In this document: positions 14,358 to 22,259 of the stretch, one piece after another
Position numbering within the stretch: the stretch's first letter is position 1
Layout: the number at the start of each line of letters is the position of its first letter
Source: UBA1876 sp964515395
Lineage (GTDB): Bacteria > Synergistota > Synergistia > Synergistales > Thermovirgaceae
NCBI GenBank assembly: GCA_964515395.1
Contig: CAZERC010000022.1
Coordinates: 1-24,556 of the forward strand
DNA length: 24,556 nucleotides
Reading direction: 5' to 3'
Notes under the pieces: generated by a model
Told to the model about the DNA's origin: nothing
What the model saw: the letters and a program-made list of their open reading frames with translations, nothing else
Database searches by the model: none
Program-made: the position numbers and the translations under genes

Positions 14358-15263
14358 TTACGATTTTCTTTCCATCATTGTGTCTTTTGGCTGTTTTCTG
14401 ATGATCTCCCGGCGGTCGCCCTGCCACTCCCTTTCCTGGTAAACTCCCGTCTCTTTCCAGACCTTCTCGAGTTCCGCCAGCTTTTTCCGGGCGTCATCGC
14501 CCAGTTCCCGCGCAGCAGAAAGAATGACGCAGTTGATGACGCTGATGGGCGCCGTGAACGAGTCGATAAAGGACAACGGGTTCCAGGGGGCGGTGACCAC
14601 GAGCTCCGAGGGGGCGGCCAACGGGCTCGAGTAGCTGTTGGTCACCGCGGCGACTTTCAGACCCTTTTCCCTTGCGTACTCGAGCATCTGGACCGTCCAC
14701 GTGGTGTACCTGGGAAAGCTGATCCCGATGACAAGGGTTCCTTTGCCCGCGCCGGTGATCTTTTCCAGTGCCGTCTCCGAGCCCAGAAGTTCGACTGTCG
14801 GGAAAAGCCAGGAAAGGTAGTGAAAAAGGTAATAGGCAAGAGCTTTGGAACTTCTGTGCCCCACGATGAAGACCGATTCGGCGCCGGCGATTTCACCGCC
14901 CAGATGCTCGATGGCTTCCACATCCACCGTGGCCCGTGCCGAACCGAGGGAATCCATGTCGCTCTCTATGGCCTTGTGGACCAGGCTTCCGGCTTCCTGG
15001 GCGGAGTACTCCCCGATCCGTTCCAGCGTGGACAAACGTTCCATGAGAAGATCCTTCACGGCCGCCCGGAGACCGGGATAGCCGTCGAATCCCAGGGCCG
15101 AGGCGAAACGGATCACCGTCGACTCGCTGACACCCACCCTTTCTCCGACCTGGGCCGCCGTCAAAAAAGCCGCTTCCTTCGGGTTTTCGAGCAGAAACCT
15201 GGCCGTTTCCTGCTGCCCCGGCGTCAGGTCATGCATCTTTTCGGCAACCAGCTTTCTGAGCAT
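14358..15263 (-). CDS. RpiR/MurR-family transcriptional regulator with SIS domain
   Basis: From ATG 15261-15263 (GGAGG 6 nt upstream) the protein has 301 residues. The N-terminal HTH_6 domain (about 1-75) includes LTAAQVGERVGVSESTVIRF and the family's ALGFDGYPGLRAAV. The C-terminal SIS domain (about 110-250) has VFIVGHRSSKALAYYL and GTLVIGISFPRYT. SIS domains usually bind phosphosugars, but several RpiR-type proteins govern amino acid or TRAP operons. An earlier in-frame start (15347) would run back through the palindrome and is unlikely. As first gene of the unit it probably controls the aminotransferase-transporter-thiolase genes and itself through the palindrome at 15318-15343. Confidence 0.9.
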   Translation of the reverse strand: MLRKLVAEKMHDLTPGQQETARFLLENPKEAAFLTAAQVGERVGVSESTVIRFASALGFDGYPGLRAAVKDLLMERLSTLERIGEYSAQEAGSLVHKAIESDMDSLGSARATVDVEAIEHLGGEIAGAESVFIVGHRSSKALAYYLFHYLSWLFPTVELLGSETALEKITGAGKGTLVIGISFPRYTTWTVQMLEYAREKGLKVAAVTNSYSSPLAAPSELVVTAPWNPLSFIDSFTAPISVINCVILSAARELGDDARKKLAELEKVWKETGVYQEREWQGDRREIIRKQPKDTMMERKS

Positions 15264-15317
15264 CCAGATCCTCCGTGGAAAAGCTTTCGTACATGCGTAA
15301 AACCTGCATTCGATTTT

Positions 15318-15343
15318 TTTTATGCAGGATTTCCTGCATAAAA
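15318..15343. promoter_or_regulatory. Perfect palindromic operator, likely for the RpiR-type regulator
   Basis: TTTTATGCAGGA and its exact complement flank a TT centre: 12-bp arms with no mismatch. The palindrome begins inside the -10 element of the regulator's promoter and covers the expected transcription start, a standard place for repression. Another CTGCAT half-site occurs at 15304-15309. The match to this particular regulator is inferred from position. Confidence 0.7.
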
Positions 15344-15370
15344 TCATACCACTTGTCCCTCTTCTGTCAA
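15343..15370 (-). promoter_or_regulatory. Sigma-70-type promoter of the regulator/catabolic unit
   Basis: On the minus strand a consensus -35 TTGACA (15365-15370) is followed by a 16-bp spacer and -10 TATGAT (15343-15348). Transcription would start near 15336, inside the palindrome. It is the only convincing promoter for the seven-gene unit. Confidence 0.72.
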
Positions 15371-15461
15371 CTTCGCTTTCCTCTGATAATCAAACGATTG
15401 ACATATCCCTGCTGCTATAATGGAATCAAGGTGAAGATGAATCACAGGAAAGGCATCCAGG

Positions 15462-15517
15462 CTGTAACAAAACTGTGACATTCCTGTAAGACGCCCGTTA
15501 CGGCCCGTACCTATACT
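15462..15517 (+). promoter_or_regulatory. PhoB-box promoter of the pst-pho operon
   Basis: Four half-sites repeat at exactly 11 bp: CTGTAAC (15462-15468), CTGTGAC (15473-15479), CTGTAAG (15484-15490) and CCGTTAC (15495-15501). Ten bp later lies the -10 TATACT (15512-15517). This is two adjacent PhoB dimer sites replacing a -35 element, the classic layout of pst promoters and the best PhoB site in the window. Transcription would start near 15524, about 54 nt before pstS. Confidence 0.9.
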
Positions 15518-15577
15518 CCACCGTGAAAGGTCCGTTCAGATGTATTCCGGGCCATTACGAATCAGGAGGGATAGTTT

Positions 15578-16393
15578 ATGAAACGAATTGGTTTGCTTCT
15601 TTCGGTTTCACTTCTTGTCGTCGGTGCGATCGCGGGCGCTGCCTTCGCCGGCGATCTCGTCATCAAGGGTTCCACCACGGTGCTTCCCATCGGCCAGGCG
15701 GCGGCGGAAAAATTCATGGAAGCCCATCCCGACACGTCGATCTCCGTCTCGGGCGGCGGCAGCGGAAACGGCATCAAGGCACTCATCGACCAGACCACCG
15801 ACATCGCCATGTCCTCGCGGTTCATCAAGGACAAGGAAGTGGAAGCGGCCGTCGAAGGCGGAGCCTATCCCGTTCCCTTCGCCGTGGCCACTGACGCGCT
15901 CCTTCCGGTGGTGCACCCCGACAACCCGGTCAAAGACCTGACGATTCAGCAGCTTCACGACATCTACGCCGGCAAGATCACCAACTGGAAGGACGTCGGT
16001 GGACCCGATAAAAAAATCCTCGCCGTGACCAGAGACACCAGCTCCGGGACCTTCGAGGTCTGGGAAGAGAAGATCATGGACGGTGACAGGATCATGCCCA
16101 GGGCCCAGGTGGTGGCCTCCAACGGCGCCATGGTACAGTCGGTCAGCGGGAACCCGTCGGCCATCGGCTACATCGGAATCGGCTACCTTGACAGTTCCGT
16201 CAAGGCCCTGTCGGTCGGCGGCATCGAGGGCAACCCCGAAAACGCCGTCAGCGGCGAATACCCCATCTCGAGGTCCCTTTTCATGTTCACCTCCGGGTGG
16301 CCGACAGGCGAGACGATGAGGTTCATCAATTTCGTCCTGAGCGACGCCGGCCAGGAGATCGTGGCTTCCACGGGCTTCGTGCCACTGCGTTAG
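15578..16393 (+). CDS. pstS: Phosphate ABC transporter substrate-binding protein PstS
   Basis: The 271-residue periplasmic phosphate-binding protein has a signal peptide (residues 1-24, cut after AFA). Phosphate-contact loops follow: GSTTVLP (31-37), SGGGSGNG (58-65) and TRDTSSGTFE (151-160, including R152, S156 and T158). It is shorter than Escherichia coli PstS (about 320 mature residues) and resembles the compact form common in anaerobes and Gram-positives, but lacks a lipobox cysteine, so it should be free in the periplasm. AGGAGGG lies 10 nt before the ATG. A four-half-site PhoB promoter is upstream and a hairpin terminator/attenuator downstream, so it is probably made in excess of the permease. 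Confidence 0.95.
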   Translation: MKRIGLLLSVSLLVVGAIAGAAFAGDLVIKGSTTVLPIGQAAAEKFMEAHPDTSISVSGGGSGNGIKALIDQTTDIAMSSRFIKDKEVEAAVEGGAYPVPFAVATDALLPVVHPDNPVKDLTIQQLHDIYAGKITNWKDVGGPDKKILAVTRDTSSGTFEVWEEKIMDGDRIMPRAQVVASNGAMVQSVSGNPSAIGYIGIGYLDSSVKALSVGGIEGNPENAVSGEYPISRSLFMFTSGWPTGETMRFINFVLSDAGQEIVASTGFVPLR

Positions 16394-16428
16394 TCGAGCC
16401 ACGACGGGAAGGGCAGCTTTTTCTTGCG

Positions 16429-16473
16429 CCGCTTTCGGCCCCGATATGCCAAACCGGGGCCGAAAGCGGTTTT
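16429..16473 (+). terminator. Hairpin terminator/attenuator between pstS and pstC
   Basis: A perfect 15-bp stem (16429-16443 with 16455-16469), an 11-nt loop and a TTTT tail form an intrinsic-terminator shape 36 bp after the pstS stop. Because pstC-phoR follow in the same direction with no new promoter seen, it is most likely a partial terminator that raises pstS mRNA over the rest. Confidence 0.75.
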
Positions 16474-16510
16474 GAAAAGGATCAGACAGATATCATGAAA
16501 GGAACGGATC

Positions 16511-17389
16511 ATGGAGACGACACTCAGAGGTGACAGACTTCCCAGGCTGATTATCGCCGCCATAGCAGCTACCGGCGTTGCTGTGATGATCTTCATCCTC
16601 TTTTTTCTCGTAAAGGAAAGCTACCCGGTACTTCTGGAGACCTCGGTGAAGGAGCTTTTCCTCAGCACCCAGTGGTATCCCACCGACGACCCCCCCGAAT
16701 TCGGCATGTTGTCCCTCATTGCGGGCTCTCTTTCGGTAACGCTGCTGTCTTCATTGCTGGCCGTTCCGGTCAGCCTCTTTCTGGCGGTCTTTCTGTCCGA
16801 AGTCTGCCCGCCGACCCTTCGGGAGGTTCTCAAACCCGTGGTGGAAATCCTCGGGTTCTTCCCCTCTGTGGTGCTGGGCTTTATCGGCATGGTGATCATC
16901 GCCCCCTGGATGGTTTCCGCCCTCGATGTGTTCACCGGGCTCAACCTGCTCAATGCCTCGGTTCTCATGGGCGTCATGATCGTCCCCATCGTGGCCTCCC
17001 TGGCGGAAGACAGCCTGGGGAGCGTCCCGAAAGACCTCCGCGACGCGTCCTACGCCCTGGGGGCCACCCGGCTCGAAACGATCTCCCGGCTGGTGATCCC
17101 CGCCGCGCTCCCCGGGATCCTCCAGGCCGTGCTTCTGGGCGTCATGCGGGCCGTTGGGGAGACCATGGTGGTCCTCATGGCCGCAGGCGGCGCCGCCATC
17201 ATCCCGGTGGCCTTCACGGACCCCGTCAGGCCCCTGACCTCGGCCATTGCCGCGGAGATGGGGGAAACACCCGTCGGAACCGCTCATTACCACGCCCTGT
17301 TTTTCGCCGGCCTGCTTTTGCTTTTCATGACCCTCGCCCTCAACCTTATCGCCCTGCAGATTGAAAAGCGGGGAAGGATGTGGCGCTGA
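16511..17389 (+). CDS. pstC: Phosphate ABC transporter permease PstC
   Basis: The 292-residue inner-membrane protein has about six membrane helices and a DDPPEFGMLSLIAGSLSVT segment after the first, as in PstC proteins. The cytoplasmic EAA loop, EDSLGSVPKDLRDASYALGA (around residues 169-188), contacts the ATPase PstB. With PstA it forms the phosphate channel fed by PstS. AAAGGA is 7 nt before the ATG. Its TGA shares a base with the pstA start (TGATG), so the two permeases are translationally coupled. Confidence 0.95.
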   Translation: METTLRGDRLPRLIIAAIAATGVAVMIFILFFLVKESYPVLLETSVKELFLSTQWYPTDDPPEFGMLSLIAGSLSVTLLSSLLAVPVSLFLAVFLSEVCPPTLREVLKPVVEILGFFPSVVLGFIGMVIIAPWMVSALDVFTGLNLLNASVLMGVMIVPIVASLAEDSLGSVPKDLRDASYALGATRLETISRLVIPAALPGILQAVLLGVMRAVGETMVVLMAAGGAAIIPVAFTDPVRPLTSAIAAEMGETPVGTAHYHALFFAGLLLLFMTLALNLIALQIEKRGRMWR

Positions 17390-18249
17390 TGCCCCGTTCG
17401 GCCAGACACATCAAAGACCGTGCTGCCACCCTGCTTTTGTGGATCGTCATGGCGGCAACCTGCGCGCTGCTTTTTGGCATTCTGGCCTTCCTCATCGCCA
17501 AGGGCTGGAGCGCCCTCAGCTGGGAATTTCTGACAAGGCCGCCCCGGGACCAGATGACCGCCGGCGGCATCCTTACACCCATTGTGGGAACCCTGCAGCT
17601 CATCGGCGTATCCATGGCCTTTGCCTTTCCCGTTGGCGTCTTCACGGCCGTCTACCTGGTGGAGTATGCCAAAGACGATATGTTCACCCGGTTTCTGCGG
17701 CTTGCCGTCAGAAGCCTGGCCGGGGTGCCCTCGGTGGTCTTCGGCCTTTTCGGCCTGACCTTTTTCGTGATCTTTTTAAAGTTCGGTTCTTCCCTTCTCT
17801 CGGCAGGGCTGACGCTGGGCTGCCTGGTCCTTCCCGTCATCGTCGGGGCTTCGGAATCGGCCCTTCTGGCCGTCCCGAAAGATTACAGGGACGCTTCTTA
17901 CGCCCTGGGGGCCACGCGCTGGCAGACCATTCGAAAGGTCGTTTTGCCGGCGGCCTTCCCTTCCATCATTACCGGGGCGGTTCTGAGCGTCGGCAGGGTG
18001 GCCGGAGAGACGGCGCCCATCATTTTCACGGGCGCAGCCTTTTTCACGCCGGGAATCGCCAAAAGTCTTTTCGACGAAATCATGGCCCTGCCCTATCATA
18101 TTCTTGTCCTGGCCACGGCCGGGACACACATTGAAAAGACACGACCCATCCAGTACGGTACCGTCCTGGTCCTGCTGGCCCTTGTCCTGGGCGTGACTCT
18201 TTTCGGCGTTCTCTGGAGGGCCCGGCTCCGCCAGCGGGCCCGGGGCTGA
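17389..18249 (+). CDS. pstA: Phosphate ABC transporter permease PstA
   Basis: The 286-residue partner of PstC has six predicted helices, the N-terminal ...SWEFLTRPPRDQMTAGGI segment typical of PstA, and the EAA loop SESALLAVPKDYRDASYALG. I chose ATG 17389, ten nt after AAGGA and overlapping the pstC stop. A GTG nine bases earlier would leave almost no space to the ribosome site. The C-terminus is basic (RARLRQRARG), facing the cytoplasm. Confidence 0.94.
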   Translation: MPRSARHIKDRAATLLLWIVMAATCALLFGILAFLIAKGWSALSWEFLTRPPRDQMTAGGILTPIVGTLQLIGVSMAFAFPVGVFTAVYLVEYAKDDMFTRFLRLAVRSLAGVPSVVFGLFGLTFFVIFLKFGSSLLSAGLTLGCLVLPVIVGASESALLAVPKDYRDASYALGATRWQTIRKVVLPAAFPSIITGAVLSVGRVAGETAPIIFTGAAFFTPGIAKSLFDEIMALPYHILVLATAGTHIEKTRPIQYGTVLVLLALVLGVTLFGVLWRARLRQRARG

Positions 18250-18271
18250 TACCCTGGAAGGAGATTGCACC

Positions 18272-19027
18272 ATGTCGGAAAAAATCGTCATCGAAAACCT
18301 GAATCTTTATTACGGGAACAATCATGCCCTCAAGAATATCGACGCCAGTATCCCCGAGAAGGCCGTCACGGCACTGATCGGGCCATCAGGCTGTGGGAAG
18401 AGCACCTTTTTGAGGTGCATCAACAGGATGAACGACTTCATCCCGAACTGCCGCATCGAGGGGAAGGTCTACCTGGACGGAAAGGACATCTACGCTACCG
18501 GGACGGACCCCATCAACCTTCGACGGGACGTGGGCATGGTCTTCCAGCGGCCGAATCCCTTTCCCATGTCCATCTATGACAATGTTGCCTACGGTCCGAG
18601 GCTTCACGGCGTCAAGGGGAAAAAGAAACTGGATCCCATCGTTGAGAACAGCCTCAGGGCGGCCGCCCTCTGGGAGGAGGTCCGCGAGAAGCTCTCAGGC
18701 CCAGCCCTCTCTCTCTCGGGGGGCCAGCAGCAGCGGCTGTGCATCGCCCGGGCCATCGCCGTGGAACCCGAGGTGCTTCTGATGGACGAACCCACCTCCG
18801 CGCTGGACCCCATGGCCACGGCCCGGATCGAGGAGCTGGTCAGGGAATTGAGCGAGACCTACACCGTGGTCATAGTGACCCACAACATGCAACAGGCCGC
18901 GAGGATTTCCGACGTCACCAATTTCTTTCTCATGGGGGAGATGATCGAGGCAGGACCCACCCAGACCATCTTCACATCGCCGAAGGACAGGCGGACGGAG
19001 GACTACATCACCGGCCGTTTCGGATAG
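18272..19027 (+). CDS. pstB: Phosphate ABC transporter ATP-binding protein PstB
   Basis: The 251-residue ABC ATPase drives PstC/PstA. Visible motifs are Walker A GPSGCGKST (37-45), Q-loop Q92 in FQRPNPFP, signature LSGGQQQ (148-154), Walker B EVLLMDEP (167-174) and switch histidine H204 in VTHNMQQA. The FQRPNPFPMSIYDNVAYG stretch is diagnostic for PstB rather than other ABC importers. AAGGAGA precedes the start at good spacing. It lies 22 nt after pstA. Confidence 0.97.
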   Translation: MSEKIVIENLNLYYGNNHALKNIDASIPEKAVTALIGPSGCGKSTFLRCINRMNDFIPNCRIEGKVYLDGKDIYATGTDPINLRRDVGMVFQRPNPFPMSIYDNVAYGPRLHGVKGKKKLDPIVENSLRAAALWEEVREKLSGPALSLSGGQQQRLCIARAIAVEPEVLLMDEPTSALDPMATARIEELVRELSETYTVVIVTHNMQQAARISDVTNFFLMGEMIEAGPTQTIFTSPKDRRTEDYITGRFG

Positions 19028-19069
19028 AAATCTGCTTGAGTCTGCACAAGAAGAAAAGAGGGAATGGAC

Positions 19070-19768
19070 ATGACAAACACCCTGTCAGGACGGAAGGCTT
19101 TTGACGAACAGCTCCAACAGCTCGAGCAAAATCTCATGAAGCTCGGAACCCTCGCCGAGGATGCCATCGGCAAGGCAATCTGGGCTCTGCAGAAACGGGA
19201 TAACGCACTGGCTATGGAGGTCATGGAAAACGACGACGCCCTGGACTCCCTGACGGAAGCCATCAACGAACAGGCCCTGGCGATCATCGCCCGTTTTCAG
19301 CCCGTGGCCATGGATCTTCGTCTCGTTTCGGCGATCTTGCACATGGCCACGGACCTGGAGCGCATCGGAGACCTCGGCGTGAACATCGCGAAAATCACCA
19401 GGAAGCTCTCGGGGCAAAAGCTGATCAAGCCCCTCATCGACGTGCCCCGCATGGGCGAGCTCATCCGGGAGATGATCGACGCCGCCCTGAAGGCCTTCAT
19501 GAACAAGGACACCGAAGAAGCCAAAATGGTCTGTGCCATGGACGACGAGATCGACGATCTGGACAACCAGATCTTCCGGGAACTGGTGACCCTCATGATG
19601 GAAAACCCCCGGAACATCGAGCAGGCGACACAGCTCATCCTCGTCTCACGGCATCTCGAACGGGCAGGGGACCATGTGACGAACCTCTGTGAGCAGACCG
19701 TCTACGTGCTCACCGGCCGGACGATCAAGGCTTCGGATTATCGTCGTCCCCGGGAGGATGAAAGCTGA
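19070..19768 (+). CDS. phoU: Phosphate signalling protein PhoU
   Basis: From ATG 19070 the protein has 232 residues. It consists of two similar three-helix bundles, each with the family's metal-binding E-x-x-x-D motif: DLERIGDLGVN and HLERAGDHVTN. PhoU links the Pst transporter to PhoR, keeping the kinase off when phosphate is plentiful. An ATG at 19064 is in frame, but GAGGGA would then abut it; the second ATG has better spacing. It lies between pstB and phoB, as expected for an intact signalling operon. Confidence 0.95.
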   Translation: MTNTLSGRKAFDEQLQQLEQNLMKLGTLAEDAIGKAIWALQKRDNALAMEVMENDDALDSLTEAINEQALAIIARFQPVAMDLRLVSAILHMATDLERIGDLGVNIAKITRKLSGQKLIKPLIDVPRMGELIREMIDAALKAFMNKDTEEAKMVCAMDDEIDDLDNQIFRELVTLMMENPRNIEQATQLILVSRHLERAGDHVTNLCEQTVYVLTGRTIKASDYRRPREDES

Positions 19769-19771
19769 CCC

Positions 19772-20476
19772 ATGAGCGCCGGGCGGGTTCTCGTCATCGA
19801 GGATGAACAGACCATAGCCGAACTCGTGGCTGACGCCCTCAGGCAACGGGGCTACAGGGTGGAGACCGCCCCGGACGGTGACGAGGGACTGGCCATGGCT
19901 GAAGGGACCTTGCCGGATCTGGTCATCCTGGACCTGATGCTTCCGGGTCTCGACGGGTGGGAAATCTGCCGGCGCATGAAGGAAAACGAGGTCACCCGGG
20001 AGATTCCCGTGATCATACTCACCGCACGGCGAGATGAACGGGACGTGGTGGCCGGGCTGGACCTCGGTGCCGACGACTACCTGCGAAAGCCCTTCTCCAT
20101 GTCGGAACTCCTGGCGCGGGTCCGGGCCCTGCTTCGGCGGACCGGACGGAAGGTCGGGAGTGTGGAAAAAACGTCTGTCGGCCCCCTGGTCCTGGATCAC
20201 GAAGCGGAATCGGTCACCCTCCGGGGTGAGCCCCTGGAACTCAGCCCCACGGAATACAGGCTCCTGGAGACGCTGGCCCGTTCCGCAGGTCGAGTCCTCT
20301 CCAGGGAGGAACTCCTCGGCAAGGTCTGGGGATATTCCACGGGAGACACCAGGACCGTGGACGTGCACATCTGGCGTCTCAGGCGCAAAATCGAGGATAA
20401 CCCGGAGAACCCGAAAATGCTCCACACCCTCCGGGGACGGGGATACCGGCTTCAGTGGGAGGCAGGCAAAGAATGA
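19772..20476 (+). CDS. phoB: Phosphate response regulator PhoB
   Basis: This 234-residue OmpR-family regulator has a receiver domain (about 1-118) with acidic pair E10/D11, phospho-acceptor D54 in VILDLMLPG, T84 and K106 in LRKPF. A winged-helix DNA-binding domain (about 135-230) includes LSPTEYRLLETLARSAGRVL and VDVHIWRLRRKI. Once phosphorylated by PhoR it should bind the 11-bp-spaced PhoB boxes at 3672-3700, 7125-7164 and 15462-15501, the last being its own operon's promoter (positive feedback). It starts 3 nt after phoU and overlaps phoR. Confidence 0.93.
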   Translation: MSAGRVLVIEDEQTIAELVADALRQRGYRVETAPDGDEGLAMAEGTLPDLVILDLMLPGLDGWEICRRMKENEVTREIPVIILTARRDERDVVAGLDLGADDYLRKPFSMSELLARVRALLRRTGRKVGSVEKTSVGPLVLDHEAESVTLRGEPLELSPTEYRLLETLARSAGRVLSREELLGKVWGYSTGDTRTVDVHIWRLRRKIEDNPENPKMLHTLRGRGYRLQWEAGKE

Positions 20477-22233
20477 GAACCCTGAAAGGGAGAATGACCG
20501 ACCTTGTGGCAATGGTACTTGCCCTGGCCTTGCTGGCAGGCTGGTTCGTCGTCGGAAACGGCATCGAGGAACGGATGCACCGGCAGGCGAGAACCTCCCT
20601 CCTCGACCAGATGGAACTCCTTGCAGGGGTCCTCGGCGAAACGGGCTTCGACGGGTTCAGTAAGGCTCTCGGGAATGTCGAGCCTGAAACGGGAACCCGT
20701 GTCACCGTCATCGACATGAACGGGAAGGTCCTTTTCGACACCCAGGCTGATCCGGCAACCATGGACAATCACGCCTCCCGTCCGGAAATCCGGGAAGCCA
20801 TGCTGACGGGCACGGGCATCTCGTCACGCTACAGCCGCAGCCTCGGCGAAGAACAGCTTTACGTCGCCCGCCTGGGCGCCGATCCACAGGGAGACACCCT
20901 GATCCTCCGGGCCTCCCTCTCGCTGCGGTACATCAGTGAGGCTGTCAACGCAGCGCGGATTCGGCTTTTCTTCTCCCTGCTCCTTGCCGGCGGCGCCGCC
21001 ATGGCGGCGGGACTGTTCTTTCTCCGACAGGTGACAAGACCCCTGGAGGATCTCACCAGTGCCGCCTTCAACCTCCAGGAAGGCCAAAAGCCCCTGTTTC
21101 CCTCATCGGGGACTCTCGAGGTCCAGCGGCTGGCATCGGCCCTGGAAAACATGTCGGACCGTCTGGATACGGCCATGGGCAACCTGCGCCGCGAACAGGG
21201 CTATCTCCGTTTCCTCCTGGAATCCCTTCCCGTCGGAGTCCTCGTCGTGGACGACGACGGACGGGTCCGCTATGCAAACTCTGCCCTTTCTTCACTCCTC
21301 AGGGACGTCCCGGAAAAGATCGAGGGAACGGCCTACCTTTCGGCCATCAAGACGCCGGAGCTCCTGGAACTCCTCGAAAGAGCCTTCCGGGAAGACGGCG
21401 GGCGTGCGGTCTTCTCAGTCAGGGGCCGGGAGGAAATCTTCATCGAGGCACAGGTCGTCAAGATCGACTGGGGTGTCCTGGCCGTCCTGAACGACCTGAC
21501 GGAGCGGATGCGCCTCGAGCAGTCCCGGAAAGCCTTTGTCGCCGATGCCGGTCACGAGCTGCAGACACCCTTGACGGCCATCAGGGCCGCTGCAGAGCTG
21601 TTGGCCGACTCCCGGGACATGGACAAAACGAAACGGGAAGCCATCGCCGAAAAAATCATCACCCAGCAGGAACGGATGACCACCCTTGTGGATGACCTGC
21701 TTTTGCTGTCGCGGCTGGAATCGGAGGTCCCCTCCGAAGAACCCGAAGAGCTCGATCTGGCGGGACTCCTCAATTCGCTGACGGAAAATGTTCTCGCAAA
21801 CCCGCTGGCCGAGTCGATCCAGGTGGACAGCCGGGTCACCGGGCCCGCGCCCGTCAACGGACGGCCCACGGAACTCTGGAGGGCTTTCGGAAACATCCTG
21901 GACAACGCCGTCAAATACACCAGGAAGCGTTTCCTGGACTCCCCCGGCGGTGAGATTCGCGTGATCCTCGGGCGCTCGAAAGACAGCTGGGAAGTCGTCA
22001 TCGAAGACAACGGCATGGGCATCCCGCCCCAGGCGAAGGAGATCATCTTCGAACGCTTCCAGCGGGCGGAGGCCGACAGGGCGAGAGCAGGCGCCCCCAC
22101 CGGCGGATACGGCCTCGGGCTGGCCATTGCGAGGCGTGTCATCGAGTCCCACGGCGGTTCCATCATCGTCGGAGACTCCGCCGAAGGCGCCCGTTTCACT
22201 ATCCGGCTGCCTGCATCCGACTCCAGCCGGTAA
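20473..22233 (+). CDS. phoR: Phosphate sensor histidine kinase PhoR
   Basis: From ATG 20473 (ATGA overlap with phoB) the product has 586 residues. Order of parts: helix 1 (about 9-27); an extracytoplasmic domain (28-160) with VTVIDMNGKVLFDTQADP and NHASRPEIREA, the PAS-like fold of long PhoR/WalK-type kinases; helix 2 (163-184); HAMP (185-237); PAS (about 243-345); HisKA with H361 in DAGHELQTPLTAI; and ATPase with NILDNAVKY, VIEDNGMGIP and GYGLGLAIARRV. It resembles the long Firmicutes-type PhoR more than the short enterobacterial one, which lacks the large outside domain. The H-box has Q where R is usual (HELQTPL). A GTG start 18 bases earlier is possible but less likely. Confidence 0.92.
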   Translation: MRTLKGRMTDLVAMVLALALLAGWFVVGNGIEERMHRQARTSLLDQMELLAGVLGETGFDGFSKALGNVEPETGTRVTVIDMNGKVLFDTQADPATMDNHASRPEIREAMLTGTGISSRYSRSLGEEQLYVARLGADPQGDTLILRASLSLRYISEAVNAARIRLFFSLLLAGGAAMAAGLFFLRQVTRPLEDLTSAAFNLQEGQKPLFPSSGTLEVQRLASALENMSDRLDTAMGNLRREQGYLRFLLESLPVGVLVVDDDGRVRYANSALSSLLRDVPEKIEGTAYLSAIKTPELLELLERAFREDGGRAVFSVRGREEIFIEAQVVKIDWGVLAVLNDLTERMRLEQSRKAFVADAGHELQTPLTAIRAAAELLADSRDMDKTKREAIAEKIITQQERMTTLVDDLLLLSRLESEVPSEEPEELDLAGLLNSLTENVLANPLAESIQVDSRVTGPAPVNGRPTELWRAFGNILDNAVKYTRKRFLDSPGGEIRVILGRSKDSWEVVIEDNGMGIPPQAKEIIFERFQRAEADRARAGAPTGGYGLGLAIARRVIESHGGSIIVGDSAEGARFTIRLPASDSSR

Positions 22234-22259
22234 GGTGGACCCGCCGGAATATATCCGGA

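Noticed and set aside
15398..15421. TTGACA and TATAAT motifs on the plus strand upstream of pstS
   Set aside because: Both hexamers are perfect, but the spacer is only 12 bp, too short for a sigma-70 promoter. The PhoB-box promoter nearby explains pstS better.
22234..22259. Short stem CCGGA/TCCGG between phoR and the chemoreceptor gene as a bidirectional terminator
   Set aside because: Only 5 bp of stem and no T-run on either strand, so it is too weak to call.
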